Program-made: the position numbers and the translations under genes
Assembly (NCBI RefSeq): GCF_001704415.2
Contig: NC_030817.1
Coordinates: forward strand, 48,593,550-48,657,549
Direction: 5' to 3'
Length of the DNA: 64,000 nt
From: Capra hircus
Lineage: Eukaryota > Chordata > Mammalia > Artiodactyla > Bovidae
The notes under the pieces: model-generated
What the model saw: the letters and a program-made list of their open reading frames with translations, nothing else
Told to the model about the DNA's origin: nothing
Databases searched by the model: none
In this document: positions 1-12,739 of the stretch, one piece after another
Numbering within the stretch: position 1 is the first letter of the stretch
How the letters are laid out: each line of letters begins with the position of its first letter

Positions 1-1440
1 GTTCAGCATGTCAGAGGAGAGGAGGAGATTGTTTCCAGCTGTTGAGATCAGGGAAGATGGCTTCCGGGATGTTCACTGTCTTATGCCACTCACCCTCATC
101 AAAGAGACATGACCTCAGAAGACTTCAAAGGATACTGCTAACCAAGTAGATAAGTTAGAAACTGGAGAGCCTAGCCTTGTCTGTGTCCTCTGGAGTACTT
201 TTGGATTTGCTTCACCATACTCCAAAGTAGATTAAAGACTTGCAGTCATTAGGGAGAGCTCAGAGACAAGAGGATGAAGAGACAAGCCCTGATTTGGGGA
301 ATGAAGTTAGAGGCAATTTTGGAAAGAGAAGTTTAGGAAGAGTGGTGAGACAAGCAGCCACATTGCAAGGATACAAATTGGGAATGAAGAAATGGAGGCG
401 GTCAGTCATTCATTCAGCAAATATTTGAGTGCCAGCTACATGTCAGGCACTTCGGTAGACACAGGGATTCAGACATATGCAGCAGTCATGTCTCTACTTT
501 TTGGAACCAGCAGTCCATAAGTCCTCTTTTAAGAAGACTGGAAAAAAAGCTGTATGTCAATTATACCTCTATAATAAAAAAAAAGAGGAAGGTTGGAAGA
601 ACAACCAGGAGAACTAGGAGGGTAGCACCACAAAGCAGTGGAGAGAAAATCTGTTTGGTTTGTTGTTGTTTTGGTGTTAAGATGAAGATCTGCCTATGGT
701 CTCAGACTGAGGGGAGATAGAGATGGAGTTTGGAAATGCCAGGAAAGGGGAATAGACAGGAAAGTGAAAGCCCAGAGGTGCTATGTATAATATGCAGAAC
801 TCAGGCCAGCACTGAACCAAGAGCATCTTGTAAATGATACCACTGGATCCTTACCATAACCCTAAAAGACAGCTATTATTGGAGATGAGGAAACTGAGGT
901 GCAAGGTCACATATCAAATAGGAAAACATGGAAATGTGAAGCCAGCTCTTAACTGCGAAAGCCAGACTCGCAAGAACTTCACTGCTTCAAGGGAATGTGG
1001 CCAAGACAACATTCAGCTGGGCCTAAAACTCATTTCAGCTGGTCTACACATCTATGTTTTACATTCCTCTGGGCCAATGTTTTCTTGAACCTTTTGCAAA
1101 GCTTAGAGCCTGAGGAAGGGGGATCATCTTCCTCAACCTCAGGGTACTCTGAGTTCATCTGCAATAATGTTCTGGTACAGATCCAACCCTGGCACCAAAA
1201 GTGACTGCTCCCTCCTTACCTCAGACCCCACAATGAATCATCCTTGGGTGCTACTGATGCTTCCTTTGACAACTTCTCTGAGCCCATTTCCCCAGCCCAT
1301 TCCTCCAAGTTCTGGCAGTTGCTCTCTCCCCAGCCACCCCAGTTCTGGCTCTAACTCAAAACAGTGCTTAGTATAAAATATGTGCTATAGAAATGATTGC
1401 AAATAACATTTTGCATTTCTACAGCAATAAACTTACATGG
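1..1440. other. Intergenic DNA with L2 and MIR relics
   Basis: No gene seen. About 405-520 resembles an L2 3' end (plus strand). About 835-930 resembles a MIR core (GAGGAAACTGAGG). The rest is unassigned, and the short open frames here have no recognisable family. Confidence 0.5.
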
Positions 1441-1454
1441 AGTATCAAAATAGC

Positions 1455-1640
1455 ACCAGGGTTGGTCAGACAAACCTAGATTTCAACTCCCCTTTTGGAG
1501 CCTACATGCAAGGTGACTCAGAACAAATTACTCCTTCTCTCTGAACCTGTTTTCTTACCTAAGAAAAGAGATGACAAAACCTTCTTTATACACTGAAGTC
1601 AGGACTAAATGAGAGAATTCATATCATGTGTTAAATGTCT
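1455..1640 (+). repeat. MIR SINE relic
   Basis: MIR-like layout: CTCTGAACCTGTTTTCTTACCT followed by an AAATGAGAGAATTCATAT-type 3' part. Heavily diverged. Confidence 0.5.
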
Positions 1641-2480
1641 TCTTTTACAGTGTGTTTCCAGGAAATGCTGGTTTCTTCTCACTTCAAATGAATTTTAATA
1701 GAGCACCACCCCTCAGGACAGCCTGTAGAACTGGCCCCCTACTCATTATTTGATGCTCTGAGAAAGTCCCCAAAAAGGAAATAGGACCTAAAGCATCTTC
1801 CAGTTTGTCAGAAATCTGACTGGATATGCTTCTCAAAATAGAAAAATCTCTGCTTTTTATATGCTGTCAATATAAGGCAGTTGTACACTAGAAGTGTGAC
1901 TTTTAAGCAAGAGAAAGGAAATGCATTTTGCAAGGATGCAGCATGGTACTGATGATATTTTTTAAAGTTGCTGCAAAATCCTCTAACAGAGTTCATTTGT
2001 TGGTGGCACCATGAGAGGCTGATCTTAGAGCAGGACTCATTCATTAGACAGGAGAAAGCCAAAACCTCAACAGGAAGGTTCTCCTCCCGTAAGCAACAAC
2101 AGATGAAACCATGCTAGTGTTCTCAACCACACACCACCTGCTCGACTCTGCAGATGGTATGGGGGAAAGAGCAGGAGGGACTGTTCCAGGATGTAGCAAC
2201 CCCTTCTGTCCCAGCCCAGTGAAAAAAACAAGCCTCCACTGAAGTTCACATGATACAGGACACTGCAGAACCATCATTCTCACATCCCCAGTCCCATTCC
2301 ACCTCTCCAACCTCAACAGACTTTCAGTCTTTCAAGACACGGGTTCTTTAATGTAAATTTCAAACACACACACAAAGCACTTGGTAGTAATGAAGAAAAA
2401 TGATTGCTTCACAAGATTTACACCCCCCCACCATGAGACTTGACAGTGTGTGATGTGATTTCTCTAGCAACCTAATGTAA
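1641..2480. other. Unassigned intergenic DNA
   Basis: No gene and no repeat family I can name with confidence. Confidence 0.4.
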
Positions 2481-2994
2481 TCAGTTTAGCTCTAACAGAA
2501 GAGGATTAATCTCCAAAATACACAAACACCTTATGTAGCTCCAAAAAAAAAAAAAAAAACAACCCAATCAAAAAAATGGGCAGAAGACCTAAACAGACAT
2601 TTCTCCAAAGAGGACATACAGACAGCCAAAAAGCTCATGAAGAGGTGCTCAACATCACTAATTATTAGAGAAATGCAAGTCAAAAATACAATGAGGTATC
2701 ACCTCACACTAGTCAGAGAACCCTTTGACACTGTTTTTGGGAATGTCAATTGGTGCAGCCACTGTGAAGAGCAGTACAGAGGTTCCTTAAAAAATTAAGA
2801 ATAGAACTACCATATGATCCAGCAATCCCACTCCTGGATATATATCCAGAGAAAACCATAATTCAAAAATATATATGCATCCCAATGTTCACTGCAACAC
2901 TATTTACAATAGCCAGGGCATGGAAGCAATCGAAATATTAATCAACAGGTGAATGGATAAAGATGTGGCACATATACACAATGGAATACTGTTG

Positions 2995-3208
2995 TGGCTG
3001 TCGTTTAGTCACTAAGCCATGTCAACTCTTTGTGACCCCATGGAATATGTAGCCTGTTAGGCTCCCCTGTCCATGGGATTTCCCAGACAAGAATCCTGAA
3101 ATGGGTTGCCATTTCCTTCTCCAGGGGACCTTTCCAACCCAGGGTTTGAACCAGTGTCTCCTGTATTAGCAGGCAGATTCTTTACCACTGAGCTATGAGG
3201 GAAGCCCA
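2995..3208 (-). mobile_element. Bov-tA/BOV-A2 SINE nested in L1
   Basis: Reverse complement of the ruminant tRNA-Glu-derived SINE. The plus strand reads from CGTTTAGTCACTAAGC to GGAAGCCC. A near-perfect target duplication, AATGGAATA(C/T)T, flanks it. Confidence 0.85.
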
Positions 3209-3460
3209 GAATGGAATATTACTCAGCCATAAAAAGAATGAAATAATGCCATTTTCAGTAACATGAATGTATACCATATAAGTGAAGTGAGAGAAAGACA
3301 AATATAATATCACTTATATATGGAATATAAAAAATGATACAAGTGAACTTATATACAAAACAGACACAGACTCATTCTTTGAAAACAAACTTACGGTTTC
3401 CAAAGGTGGCAAGTATGGGTGGGGAGAGATAAGTCAGGAGTTTGGGATTAACATATAAAC

Positions 3461-3464
3461 ACTG

Positions 3465-3496
<32 letters not shown>

Positions 3497-3617
3497 AAGT
3501 CACTTCAGTCGTGTCCAACTCTGTGCAACCCCATGGACTGCAGCCTACCAGGCTCCTCCATCCATGGGATTTTCCAGGCAAGAGTACTGGAGTAGGGTGC
3601 CATTGCCTTCTCCAATA
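3461..3617 (-). mobile_element. BOV-A2 SINE with (CTG)n microsatellite end
   Basis: It begins with a run of CTG repeats (about 3469-3496), then AAGTCACTTCAGTCGTGTCC, a standard BOV-A2 reverse arrangement, and ends GCCTTCTCC. It interrupts the host L1. The CTG run is a likely length polymorphism. Confidence 0.85.
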
Positions 3618-4384
3618 CACAGTACTATATATAAAATAATAATCAACAAGGACCTCCTGTATAGTACAGGGAACTCTACTCAATATTCTGTAATAATCTA
3701 TATGGCAAAAGAATCTGGGAAAGAAAGAACATATGTATAAGTGACACTTGAACCTAACACAACATTATAAATCAACTGTACCCCAATATAAAATAAAACC
3801 TAAATTTAAAATATGTTAAAAGAGAGAGAACAGAGACACCTGTTCTGTTTGCACCATTTCCTTTGCCATAAATGAGGAATCATCATATCTTTTTTAAATG
3901 ATAAAAGAATCTTGTATGGGGTCTGAAAGTAATTTTTTTCCTTTTCAAAATGAATGCATCCTAAATGTTCAGTTGAGGCTTGTACCCCAGAGAAGAAAGT
4001 GTTGACAACCTAACATTCAAAAGGTCAAAACCAGTCCACATAATTTGATTTAGCCCGTTAATTTTCTAGCCTGCCAACCAAATACATGTTTAACGCTCAC
4101 ACATGTACAAGAGACAGAAAGAGCTCAAAGCAAAGACCAAATAATATATTTATATATCTTCTACTTTCTAAAGCTTAAAGTTATGCACTTCTTAAGAGGG
4201 AAAAGGCAGGATAATCTAATTAAACATTAACTGTTTCACATAATTAATCTTTCTTTTCACTCCACCTCCCATTCCGTCTCTTTTCTTCCTTCCTCTTTCT
4301 TAAGAAAAGTCACAGAGTGGAAGAGAGTTGGGGAATTTCTCTCTTCAATTCACTTAACAAACCCAGGACAAAATTAAGACTTTA

Positions 4385-4592
4385 GCCCTGGGTGACTCTC
4401 TGTAACCCTATGAACTGTAGCCTATCAGGCTCCCCTGACCAGGACCCTGGGATTCTCCAGGCAAGAATACTGGAGTGGGTTGCTACTTCCTTCTCCAGGG
4501 GATCTTCCCCACTTAGGGATCCAATCTGGCCTCTTACATCTCCTGTATTGGCAAGCAGGTTCTTTACCACTAGCCTCACCTGGGAAGCCCAG
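4385..4592 (-). mobile_element. Bov-tA SINE
   Basis: The plus strand reads GGTGACTCTCTGTAACCC to CACCTGGGAAGCCC, the reverse complement of the SINE head and body. Confidence 0.8.
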
Positions 4593-4594
4593 TC

Positions 4595-6070
4595 TTTGGC
4601 CCTATTTGCCTTTAGCTCAAGTCCTCCTCAGTCGTCACAACACTGACCCTGCTCACAGAAACCCAAGAAGACCCCCTTAACCACTTTTTCTGGAGCTCTC
4701 CAGCCTAGCCACTGCCAGAGCTGTGAGGCTTCAAAATCCTATCTGTGATCTTCTAGGTGACAATGAGGCAACTGCCAGCATCAGTGGCCATTTGTGCTCC
4801 TGAATAGCATGCAAATGGCTTATTATAGGTGTAATTCCACAGTACATGCTCCCTGGAGTCTGTAGTTGTGCTTCTGAGCACAGGGAAAGACCACAGTGGG
4901 GAAGCTGGCCTTGCCACATTCTCTCTTTACCCCTTTCGTAAATACTGAGGACAGTCCACAGGAAGATGATTTTGATCTCCTGGAAGCAAGCTGAAAAGTG
5001 GAAAATCCAATCACACCATCAGCACCGTGATTAAAAGTCTATGTAGAGGCAGCTATAAAATAGGCGAGTTTTCAGGCTCCTTGCAATGCTGAGGGGCGAT
5101 TACCAAATGGTCAGACACGTCTCTGCTGGAAACATGAGCTCGTGGTGCCACCTCCTGGCAGAGATGCCCTCCCGGCCGAAGAAGGGAAAGCGCGGCGGCC
5201 ATTTTGTTTGAGGACCAGCCGGTTCAGCCCTGGGGGGAATCCGGGTCTTTTTCCAGCCCAACCTGGCTGCGATGAAAAGGACAGGATACCCATGTCTGCA
5301 AAAGTGACCGGACAAAATCAGTGACAGAGCTGAGGAACGACATGAACCACCCCTGTTGAATCCTTACCAAGGACTGAGCACTATGCAAAGCCCAGAACTT
5401 CCTCACAGCAAATCTGGGAGGAAGATACTCTTCTCTCCCATGCTCCAGGTAAGAAGAGCGAGGGCAAGAAAGCCTCGAGAGATGGCAGATGAGTGACTGA
5501 GCTCCCCACTACCTTTCGGATACTTCCCAGCTGTCTTGCAGACACATGGGCATCTCGTGTGACACAGAGTAAACCCAGGCTCCAGCGTATCTGGAAAAAA
5601 AAGCTGCTACTGCACTACGCATCTGGCCCTGTTCACCCGCCCTGAGAGTCTGGATGGAAACAGCCGGTTCCCTGGAGAGGGAGGGGGTCCTGGGAGCCCT
5701 GGCATCTGGAGGAACCAAGTGGTTCCGGAGAAGACAGTACGTAACACTCATCAGACACCCTGTTCTCTCCCTTAGCTTTTTCGTAAATGTCAGACCAGCT
5801 TCTTATTTGGAAAATATGGTTCCTCTGTGGAACACAGTAGAAACTCAACACATCCTTGCTAAATAGATTGTTCCAAAAGGAAATTTGGAGACCATCTGCC
5901 CATTCAGTGCTGTTAACTCTTCTCTCCCTCCTAAGCTCTCCTTCCTTACCCCCATCCAACATGCAGCATGTAACACCACCCCCCACCCCCCTCCAATTCC
6001 ATGAATGTCTCTAAGAAACTGTTTTCAGAGGCAGATAATTTTCGGTAAGTGCTTATCATTAAAACTATGC
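4595..6070. other. Intergenic DNA with a short CpG-bearing patch
   Basis: No gene seen. About 5140-5290 is locally GC-rich with several CpGs and contains GCGGCGGCCATTTTG, a YY1-like core. Open frames up to 117 codons here show no recognisable domain and overlap each other on both strands. Confidence 0.4.
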
Positions 6071-6270
6071 CTGGCACTTCACTGGTGGTCCAGTGGTTAA
6101 GAATCCCTTCCAATGAAGGGAACTTAGGTTCCATCCCTGGTGCAGCAACTAAGCCCCCATGCTGCAACTACCGAGCTTGAGTACCACAACTACAGAGAAG
6201 CCCATGTGCCACAGTGAGGGTCCCACATGCCACACCTAAGACCCAACGCAGTCAAATAAAAAATATTTGA
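6071..6270 (+). mobile_element. CHR-2-type tRNA-derived SINE
   Basis: CACTTCACTGGTGGTCCAGTGGTTAAG head, TCCATCCCTGGTGCAGCAACTAAG body and AATAAAAAATATTTG tail, typical of the cetartiodactyl CHR SINE family. Confidence 0.8.
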
Positions 6271-7554
6271 AAATTATTCCCATTGTCCAATCCTGTTGGT
6301 CATCTAACAGTTGCACTACTGGTCTTAATTCTGACCTCTTGGGCAATACAGGGCCTGTTCTCTCAAGCTTCCACGGTTCCCCCTCTTCAAGTTAAAAATC
6401 CTTCGTTACTTTCATCATTTAACAAGGCCACCCTTCTCTGGTCACATTGAGACCTAGAACTCCACCCAGCCTCTGGGCAGATCGGCTGCTGAAGTGCAAG
6501 GCTCAATTTTCTTGTTTAGGACCCGGAACAACCAGGTCATGCACTCCCACCTCTGGACTCATGTTGAGAAAAACCAACTTGTAAAGCCAATTCTCTACTC
6601 TGCAACTGAACACTTTTCCAAATGGATATAAGTACTTGCTTTGTATCCAGCCCTGTGCTGGTTACTGTACTAATGGTATCTCCAGTCATTGGGAAAATTC
6701 ACTAACCATCTCTGCCTCAGTGTTCTCATCTGTAAAATGAGGGATCTGGACTGGATTATCTCTGTGATCCTACCCTATCTGATGTCAGCTCCGTTGGCCT
6801 CACGACCAGTAGTCCTCAGTGTTTACACTGGACTCTTAAAACAGTGCTGGCATTTTTATTCAGTAATTTGCAGTCACAACTGTATTTAATTTGCATTTTA
6901 ATATTTTCCTTTCTGGAAATATTTTTCATAATTGCTCTTTGGGGTCAGGGTAGAGAGAGAGAAAAAGGGGAAAAAAAGTTTTGCAGAATCTGTTCCTGCT
7001 GAGTTGAAGAATTCTTAACATTCTAATTCCCTCTCCTTCTCTTTTTTGTCATCTATACCTCAGGCCAGTACAGGAACAAGCACCCTCAACACCAGCCTTC
7101 ATCACTTGGTGCAGAGAGCACTGGGAGGTGTGTAATATGGGCTCTGGTCCACTGGCCACCAAGCCCGAGGGAGACAGACTACACAGAGCATTTGACATCT
7201 AATAAGCCTAATACAGAACTGATTACTAAGTATTGCTAGAACTTCTGTAGGTCTCTGTGTATTCAGCTGTATGGGGCAGGGGTGGTGATAATGACACCTG
7301 TCTAGCCTGCCCTGTGTGGACGCTCTGAGGAGTTAATCACAATTTTGAACACTGAAGAGGCTGCTTGTGTCAGGGTCATTTTTAAGATTATGACAGCTAC
7401 TCTTTCCACATGATGATAATTTTTATGATCAGGATAGACAGCATTATTTGCTATTCAGAGCTATTAGATGTGGCACATTGTATTTACCTGAATATTCCCA
7501 TGAGCTCTGAACATACACTTATTTGTACAAAGACTACTTTTATCAGTCTTTTAT

Positions 7555-7772
7555 CAGGCTTCCCTGGCAGCTCAGGGGTAAAGAATCCGTCTGCGATGCA
7601 GGAGACACAGAAGACTCAGGTTCGATCCTTGGATTGGGTAAATCCTCTGGAGAAGGAAATGGCAACCCACCCCAGTATTATTTACAGGAAAATCCCACAG
7701 ACAGAGGAGCCTTTTAGGCTACAGTCCATCAGGTTGCAAAGAGTTGGACACAACTGAGCGATTGAGCACACA
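7555..7772 (+). mobile_element. Bov-tA SINE
   Basis: CAGGCTTCCCTGGCAGCTCAG head, AAATGGCAACCCACCCCAG middle and GTTGGACACAACTGAGCG tail. Confidence 0.85.
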
Positions 7773-7984
7773 GGCACATACCACATTTATCAGACTGAAG
7801 AACAGACAGAGTTTTGAGCTTCTAATCACTCTAGCACAAGAAGTATTTACTCTGTTCCTTGGGGATCTAATCCTATTCCTACAAGAGAAAAACACATCTT
7901 TAAAATAAGTGGCAGTTGCCTGGCTCTTGCAATTAGACACATCACTAGTTTCTTTATAATTTTTTTAGAAATATGGATCATTTT

Positions 7985-8146
7985 TTAAAGTTTTTATTGA
8001 ATTTGTTACAATATTACTTCTGTTTTATATTTTGGTTTTTTTGGCCATGATGCATGTGGGATCTTAACTCCTCAACCAGGGATCAAACCTACACCCCCTG
8101 CACCGGAAGGCCAAGTCTTAACCACTGGACCACCAGGGAAGTCCCG
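7985..8146 (-). mobile_element. CHR-2-type SINE
   Basis: The plus strand runs from TTTTTATTGAATTTGTTACA to CCACCAGGGAAGTCCC, a reverse CHR SINE. Confidence 0.8.
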
Positions 8147-9089
8147 GAGACATCACTATGTCTGACTTTTACTTCAAAATCTCTGAAAACCAAGGGAAGA
8201 TTTCAGGCTAAGACTCTTAAGTCTAGCCCAGCTTGTTGCTGCTGCATTGTCGAGTTCCTCGTGGTGGCTGCCACCACATGGGGATAATCATCACAGGACA
8301 GAAGAGCCAAAAATATTTTAATTGCCTTGTAACCTCTCCTTAGCTGTGAAACAAGGTGGCCTTTATAGCTACCCCCTGGGGAGACTAAACACGGGGGCCA
8401 GGACTGTTTTGAATGGAAAGCTATAAAGTCCGAGCATTTAGAAGGAGTGTTACTCTGTAATCACCGTGGCTATTTATAGAGCTGGCCTCCAGGCTTACCG
8501 CTACACAGAGAAGCTTCTCTACGACTGCCCTTACCATCTGACCTTGCTGAGGTTGAAGGTAATGTCCTAGACGGACCTGCAGTAGGAAGCAGCCTGGGCC
8601 CTGTGATGTTGCAGTCACTCACCAAGGTTGCCCAGGAAGGGGACCAGGACTTGAACCCAGGTTGGAGACACGGCTCCTCAAGCCGTGTGAGGAGGGAGGT
8701 GAGTCCTACCATCTCTCCCCTCTCTATATACACAGCTCTTGGAAGCTGCAATCTGTTCCCTAGGGGAAAAAAAGTTTAAAAAGTTTAAGTGAGAAGTTCT
8801 CATCTAAAGAAGTTGAGCACCTCTAGATATAGCATTCAGGGACTGCCCAGTCGACAGCTAGTTTCCTGCTCACTCACTTGCTGGTTGACAAGCCTCTCCC
8901 ATTCACACAATTTCTTAAGTCTCTTTCTTAAACAAGAACAGAAATCCAAGGATTGCCAGACAGTTGCCTCAAATTACAACATGAACAAAAGAGCCAAACA
9001 AATAGAGAAACTGGTTCCAGAGGAAACAAAAGTAATTCAGGGAACAGAAGAGAACTTGGGGGGAAAAATCTGTAAATAATATCCTCAGA

Positions 9090-10390
9090 AAAATGTGAGA
9101 AGAAACCATGCCTTTAAAGCAAGGATAGGATGCTATTTTAAAAGGAATAAAACAAGAAAGAGATCTTGGAAATTAAAATATGATTGTGGAAATAGATATT
9201 CAATAGAGATTATAGAAATAAAAAGAACTCTCCCAGAAAGTAAGATGAAGTAAACAACATGAAGACATAAAAATAAGACAAAAGGACATTAAGATGCAAA
9301 AAACCCCAGAAAGACACTAAAAATGAGGGGAAAAGACAACCAATTAAGGTCCAAATTGTCTTCTGAGTCTCTGAAAGAACAAACTGAGAACACGGAAGGG
9401 GGCAAATTATGAAAGGAAGAATATAAAAAAAAAGTTTAGGCCTGAAGGATGTTACAATGTAAATGTACACTGTAATTAAAATGGTCCACTGAGGGATGGT
9501 ACAATAAGCTTAAAAAATAGATTCAAATCTAGATATAACATTAAAGTGCACCATACTGAGAATGAAGAAGATGCTGAATGCTTCAGGGGCAAATAAAATA
9601 GAACATCAACAAAAGCACAAAAATCAGAATGAAATATTAACAACAAATACAAGAAGACAGTGGAACAAAGATCTTAAAATCCTGAGGGAAAAAAAATGAT
9701 CAACTTTTATATACTCAACAAAACTATCATTTGAATACAAGGGTAAAACCAAAGTACTTTCAGACATGCAAGGACCCAAGAAATTTATTTCACACAATCT
9801 CTTTCTAAGGAATTTACTAAGACAGGCTCTCAAAAAAGGAGGTAGTAAACTGAGGTAAATATAAGACCTAGGAGGTACTGGAGCCAGTCTAGGAGAGGAG
9901 TCAAGGGATCCCAGAGATTTCTAGAGCAAGCATTTCCAACCTGAGCAGGAAGCCAGAAATCCCTGAAAAGAGGTGTCCAGGGAAAATGAAGACTTAATAC
10001 TTAAGCTAGGAAGAGCTTGGAAATAATTGGGAATATGATAAAGACATCTAATGGACAGAAAAGAAAGCTACTGAGAAATTCCAGGAAAAACAGAAAGCTG
10101 CACAAAAAGAAGTTCAATTATGATGCATACACTGTGTGACTCAGCAGTGAACAGTATCTACCTGGTCATAATAATATAATTGTTGCTTACTGGTTTTCAG
10201 TTACTAGACTTAACAGGCAGTTCAAAGAAGACTAAATTATGGTTAACTGTTAGGAAATGACAAAATACATAACTAAAAGTTAGATGAACTGAGTTAGGAG
10301 AAAGGAAAAGAGGAGGCCAAGCTGGAGAGAAAAGCAGGGATGTTGATGGGAAGCCAAGATGGAAGAGATAAAGATATTATTGTATTTAAA
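9090..10390 (+). mobile_element. HAL1 LINE relic
   Basis: An A-rich stretch follows the HAL1 ORF1 layout: CTCCCAGAAAGTA near 9230, AAAATCCTGAGGGAAAA near 9675, and TTTCAGACATGCAAGG near 9759. Many indels break any frame. Assigned from remembered family similarity. Confidence 0.6.
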
Positions 10391-10399
10391 GTTTTAAGT

Positions 10400-10755
10400 A
10401 TGGCTGCCCTAGTCTGTCTGGCTCCTTTAACAAAATACCGTAGACTGAGTGGCTTATGTACAGCAGAAATTTACGGCTCACGGTTCTGGAGGATACATGT
10501 CTCAGATTAGGGTGCCATCCTAGTCTGGTGAGAGCCCTCTTCCAGGTTTGGACTTTTCCTTGTATCCTCATGTAGTATAAAGGGCAAGGGAGCTCTGTGG
10601 GACAGTTTTTAATAAGAGCAAATTCTATTCATGAGGTCTCCACTCTCATGACCTAATCACCTCCCAAAGAACCCACCTATGAACACCATCATCTTTGGTT
10701 AGGATTTCAACATGTGAATTTGGGGGGGGGGCACAGACATTCGGGCCATAGTGAT
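10400..10755 (-). mobile_element. ERVL-MaLR (MLT1/MST-type) LTR
   Basis: The plus strand reads ATGGCTGCCCTAGTCTG, ACAAAATACCGTAGACTG, GTTCTGGAGG, CATGACCTAATCACCTCCC and ATTTCAACATGTGAATTTGG. This is the reverse complement of a mammalian MaLR LTR. A solo, old copy; no internal genes seen. Confidence 0.75.
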
Positions 10756-10811
10756 GGGTCAACAGAGAAACTGAAAATTGGAATATAACTATTCCTAGGA
10801 TTTTATAGTGC

Positions 10812-10878
10812 TAGGAGCTATATCACTTATTAAATGAGCTATATCATTTATTAAAAAATGAGCTATATCATTTATTAC
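10812..10878. repeat. Small triplicate tandem repeat
   Basis: GAGCTATATCA(C/T)TTATTA occurs three times in a row (starting near 10815, 10837 and 10860), with spacing of about 21-25 bp. Confidence 0.8.
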
Positions 10879-10999
10879 AGCAGGAAGCAGGTAAAGTGTA
10901 AAATTGGTAAATCAAGGAATATAAGCAGAAATGTTATTTATACATATCATGGGAAATAACTAAAACTTTGGGGGTAAGATTGAGGATAAACATTTCAAA

Positions 11000-12340
11000 C
11001 TGCATCATTTTCCTTAAATATTTTGAAATAATTTTAAACTTAGTTGTAAAAAACAGTACAAACATTTTGCATATACTTTTAATCTGGCCATTTTATATCA
11101 CCATGGCACATGATCAAAACCAGCAAGTTAACACTGATATGATGCTATTAACTAAAATAGAGACCTTATCTGAATTTCATCAGTTTTTCCACTTTTGTCC
11201 TTTTTCTGTCCTAGGAACCCATCCAGGATCCCATAATTCATTTATTAGTCATGCACCCTTGGTTTCTGCTGTGACAGTTCTGAGTCAGGTTATTTTGTAG
11301 TGTTTTACAGGGGGTTGTGTGATGTTTTCTCATTATATTAGGTTGAAGCTATGCATTTAAAGATCCTGAGTGATACTGTGCCCTTCTCACTACCTTGAAT
11401 CAGAGGTACCTGATATCAAAATGACTTATCAATTGCTGATGTTAACCCCGATCACCCGGTTAAGGTGGTATATGCAGGGCTTCTCCAAAAGTTACTATTT
11501 TCATCTTGGTAACTACTCTCTCTTAAAAGGAAATACTTTTAAGAATATGCAAACATCCATTTCTCTTTAAACTCCAGAATCGATTAGTGTGAGCCTTGCC
11601 TGCAACAATTATTACTATGATGTTTAACTAACCAAGTTTTTATTTTCTAAGTCCTCTCACATTAATTCTTTGGAATTCTTTTGTGAGGAAGAGTTGTCCC
11701 CTGCTACCACTGCTTTACTTACTCAATTATTTTTATCAGTACAGACTCGTGGATATTTTTTCTATAGATTGTAATAAAATACTATCAGTTTCTTGCTCAA
11801 TTTGTTCCACTCTTACTGTTGAGAGATCCATGAGGTCAGCTCCTTGGTTCTTCTGAGGTTTTGAGAAGTTATTTTCTGTAACTGCAAGATGGTCCAGGCT
11901 CATTTTTTAATTTTCCCTGCCCCAACCTTGGATTTTAGTAGAGAAGGATGGCTCTATCTATACTTATATATATTACAAACCATGATTCATTAGAATTCCT
12001 CTAAATTTAACCCAATCACTCCTTTAGAGCCTCTTCTAGCCTTGAGAAATGTGGCTTTCAATATTTACAATATATTTACTTATTTGTTCAATCCTGAATA
12101 TATACCTACAGTAGTTTCAGAATTGCTAACTCATACCACTGTGAAAAAAACTTAAAAACCAGAGTACAAAGTTTGTATGTAGTTTGTCTTTAACCTTATG
12201 GTATCCAACCACAATATTGTTCTACAAAGTTATTTAAGTTATTCCTTTTCTCCCTTACTCTCCTCAGTGGAGTTGTGTTCTTTTTACCTCAGTCAGGTTC
12301 AGTTTTTACTGTCTGAATGCCACATTGTGTTCCCCCACAT
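11000..12340 (-). mobile_element. Old L1 (L1M) 3' region
   Basis: The plus strand carries the reverse of a mammalian L1M 3' region: TTTTAAACTTAGTTGTAAA, CATCAGTTTTTCCAC, GATCACCCGGTTAAGGTGGT and GCCTGCAACAATTATTACTA. It is non-coding and diverged. Confidence 0.7.
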
Positions 12341-12427
12341 CTTGATTGATTTTTAAATGTTTATTTTGGGGTGCTATGTGAAACATTACAACTGTTCTGA
12401 GTTAGAGCTCCAAAGAACGATCCATTC

Positions 12428-12592
12428 AGGAACTTCCCTGAATGTGGCTAAGACTCTACACTCCAAATGCAGGAGCCCAGGTTTGATCCCTGGTCATGGA
12501 ACTAGATCCCACATGCCACAACTAAGAGTTCACATGCTGCCAACTACAACTAAAGATCCCCATGCTACAGTAAAGACCTGACAGAGCCAAAC

Positions 12593-12600
<8 letters not shown>
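12428..12600 (+). mobile_element. CHR-type SINE followed by (TA)n
   Basis: AGGAACTTCCCTGAATGTGG head and GGTTTGATCCCTGGTCATGG body, running into the (TA)n tract. Confidence 0.7.

Positions 12601-12642
<42 letters not shown>
12597..12642. repeat. (TA)n microsatellite
   Basis: A near-uninterrupted TA dinucleotide run of about 45 bp at the tail of the CHR SINE; probably length-polymorphic. Confidence 0.95.
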
Positions 12643-12643
<1 letters not shown>

Positions 12644-12739
12644 TAAAAAGGTCTATTCAGAAGTATGCTCTCTCCTTATTCCCATGACCCCAATCCGGTT
12701 CGTCCCTTCTTTCAAACTCTTTTCCCACCTACAGCCTCT

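Larger units (their letters stand above)
2500..3830 (+). mobile_element. L1 3' end fragment, interrupted by two Bov SINEs
   Basis: It carries end-of-ORF2 and 3' UTR signatures of L1, including TGGGCAGAAGACCTAAACAG, TCCAGCAATCCCACTCCTGG and AATGGAATATTACTCAGCC. It breaks at about 2994 and resumes at about 3209 with a repeated AATGGAATA(C/T)T flank. A second SINE interrupts it at 3461-3617. It is 5'-truncated and non-coding. Confidence 0.85.

Noticed and set aside
5633..5986. 117-codon minus-strand frame near the GC-rich patch
   Set aside because: No recognisable domain, no codon-level signal I can judge, and overlapping open frames on both strands.
12597..12642. (TA)n tract as a replication origin or regulatory element
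   Set aside because: A simple microsatellite grown from the tail of a SINE explains it.
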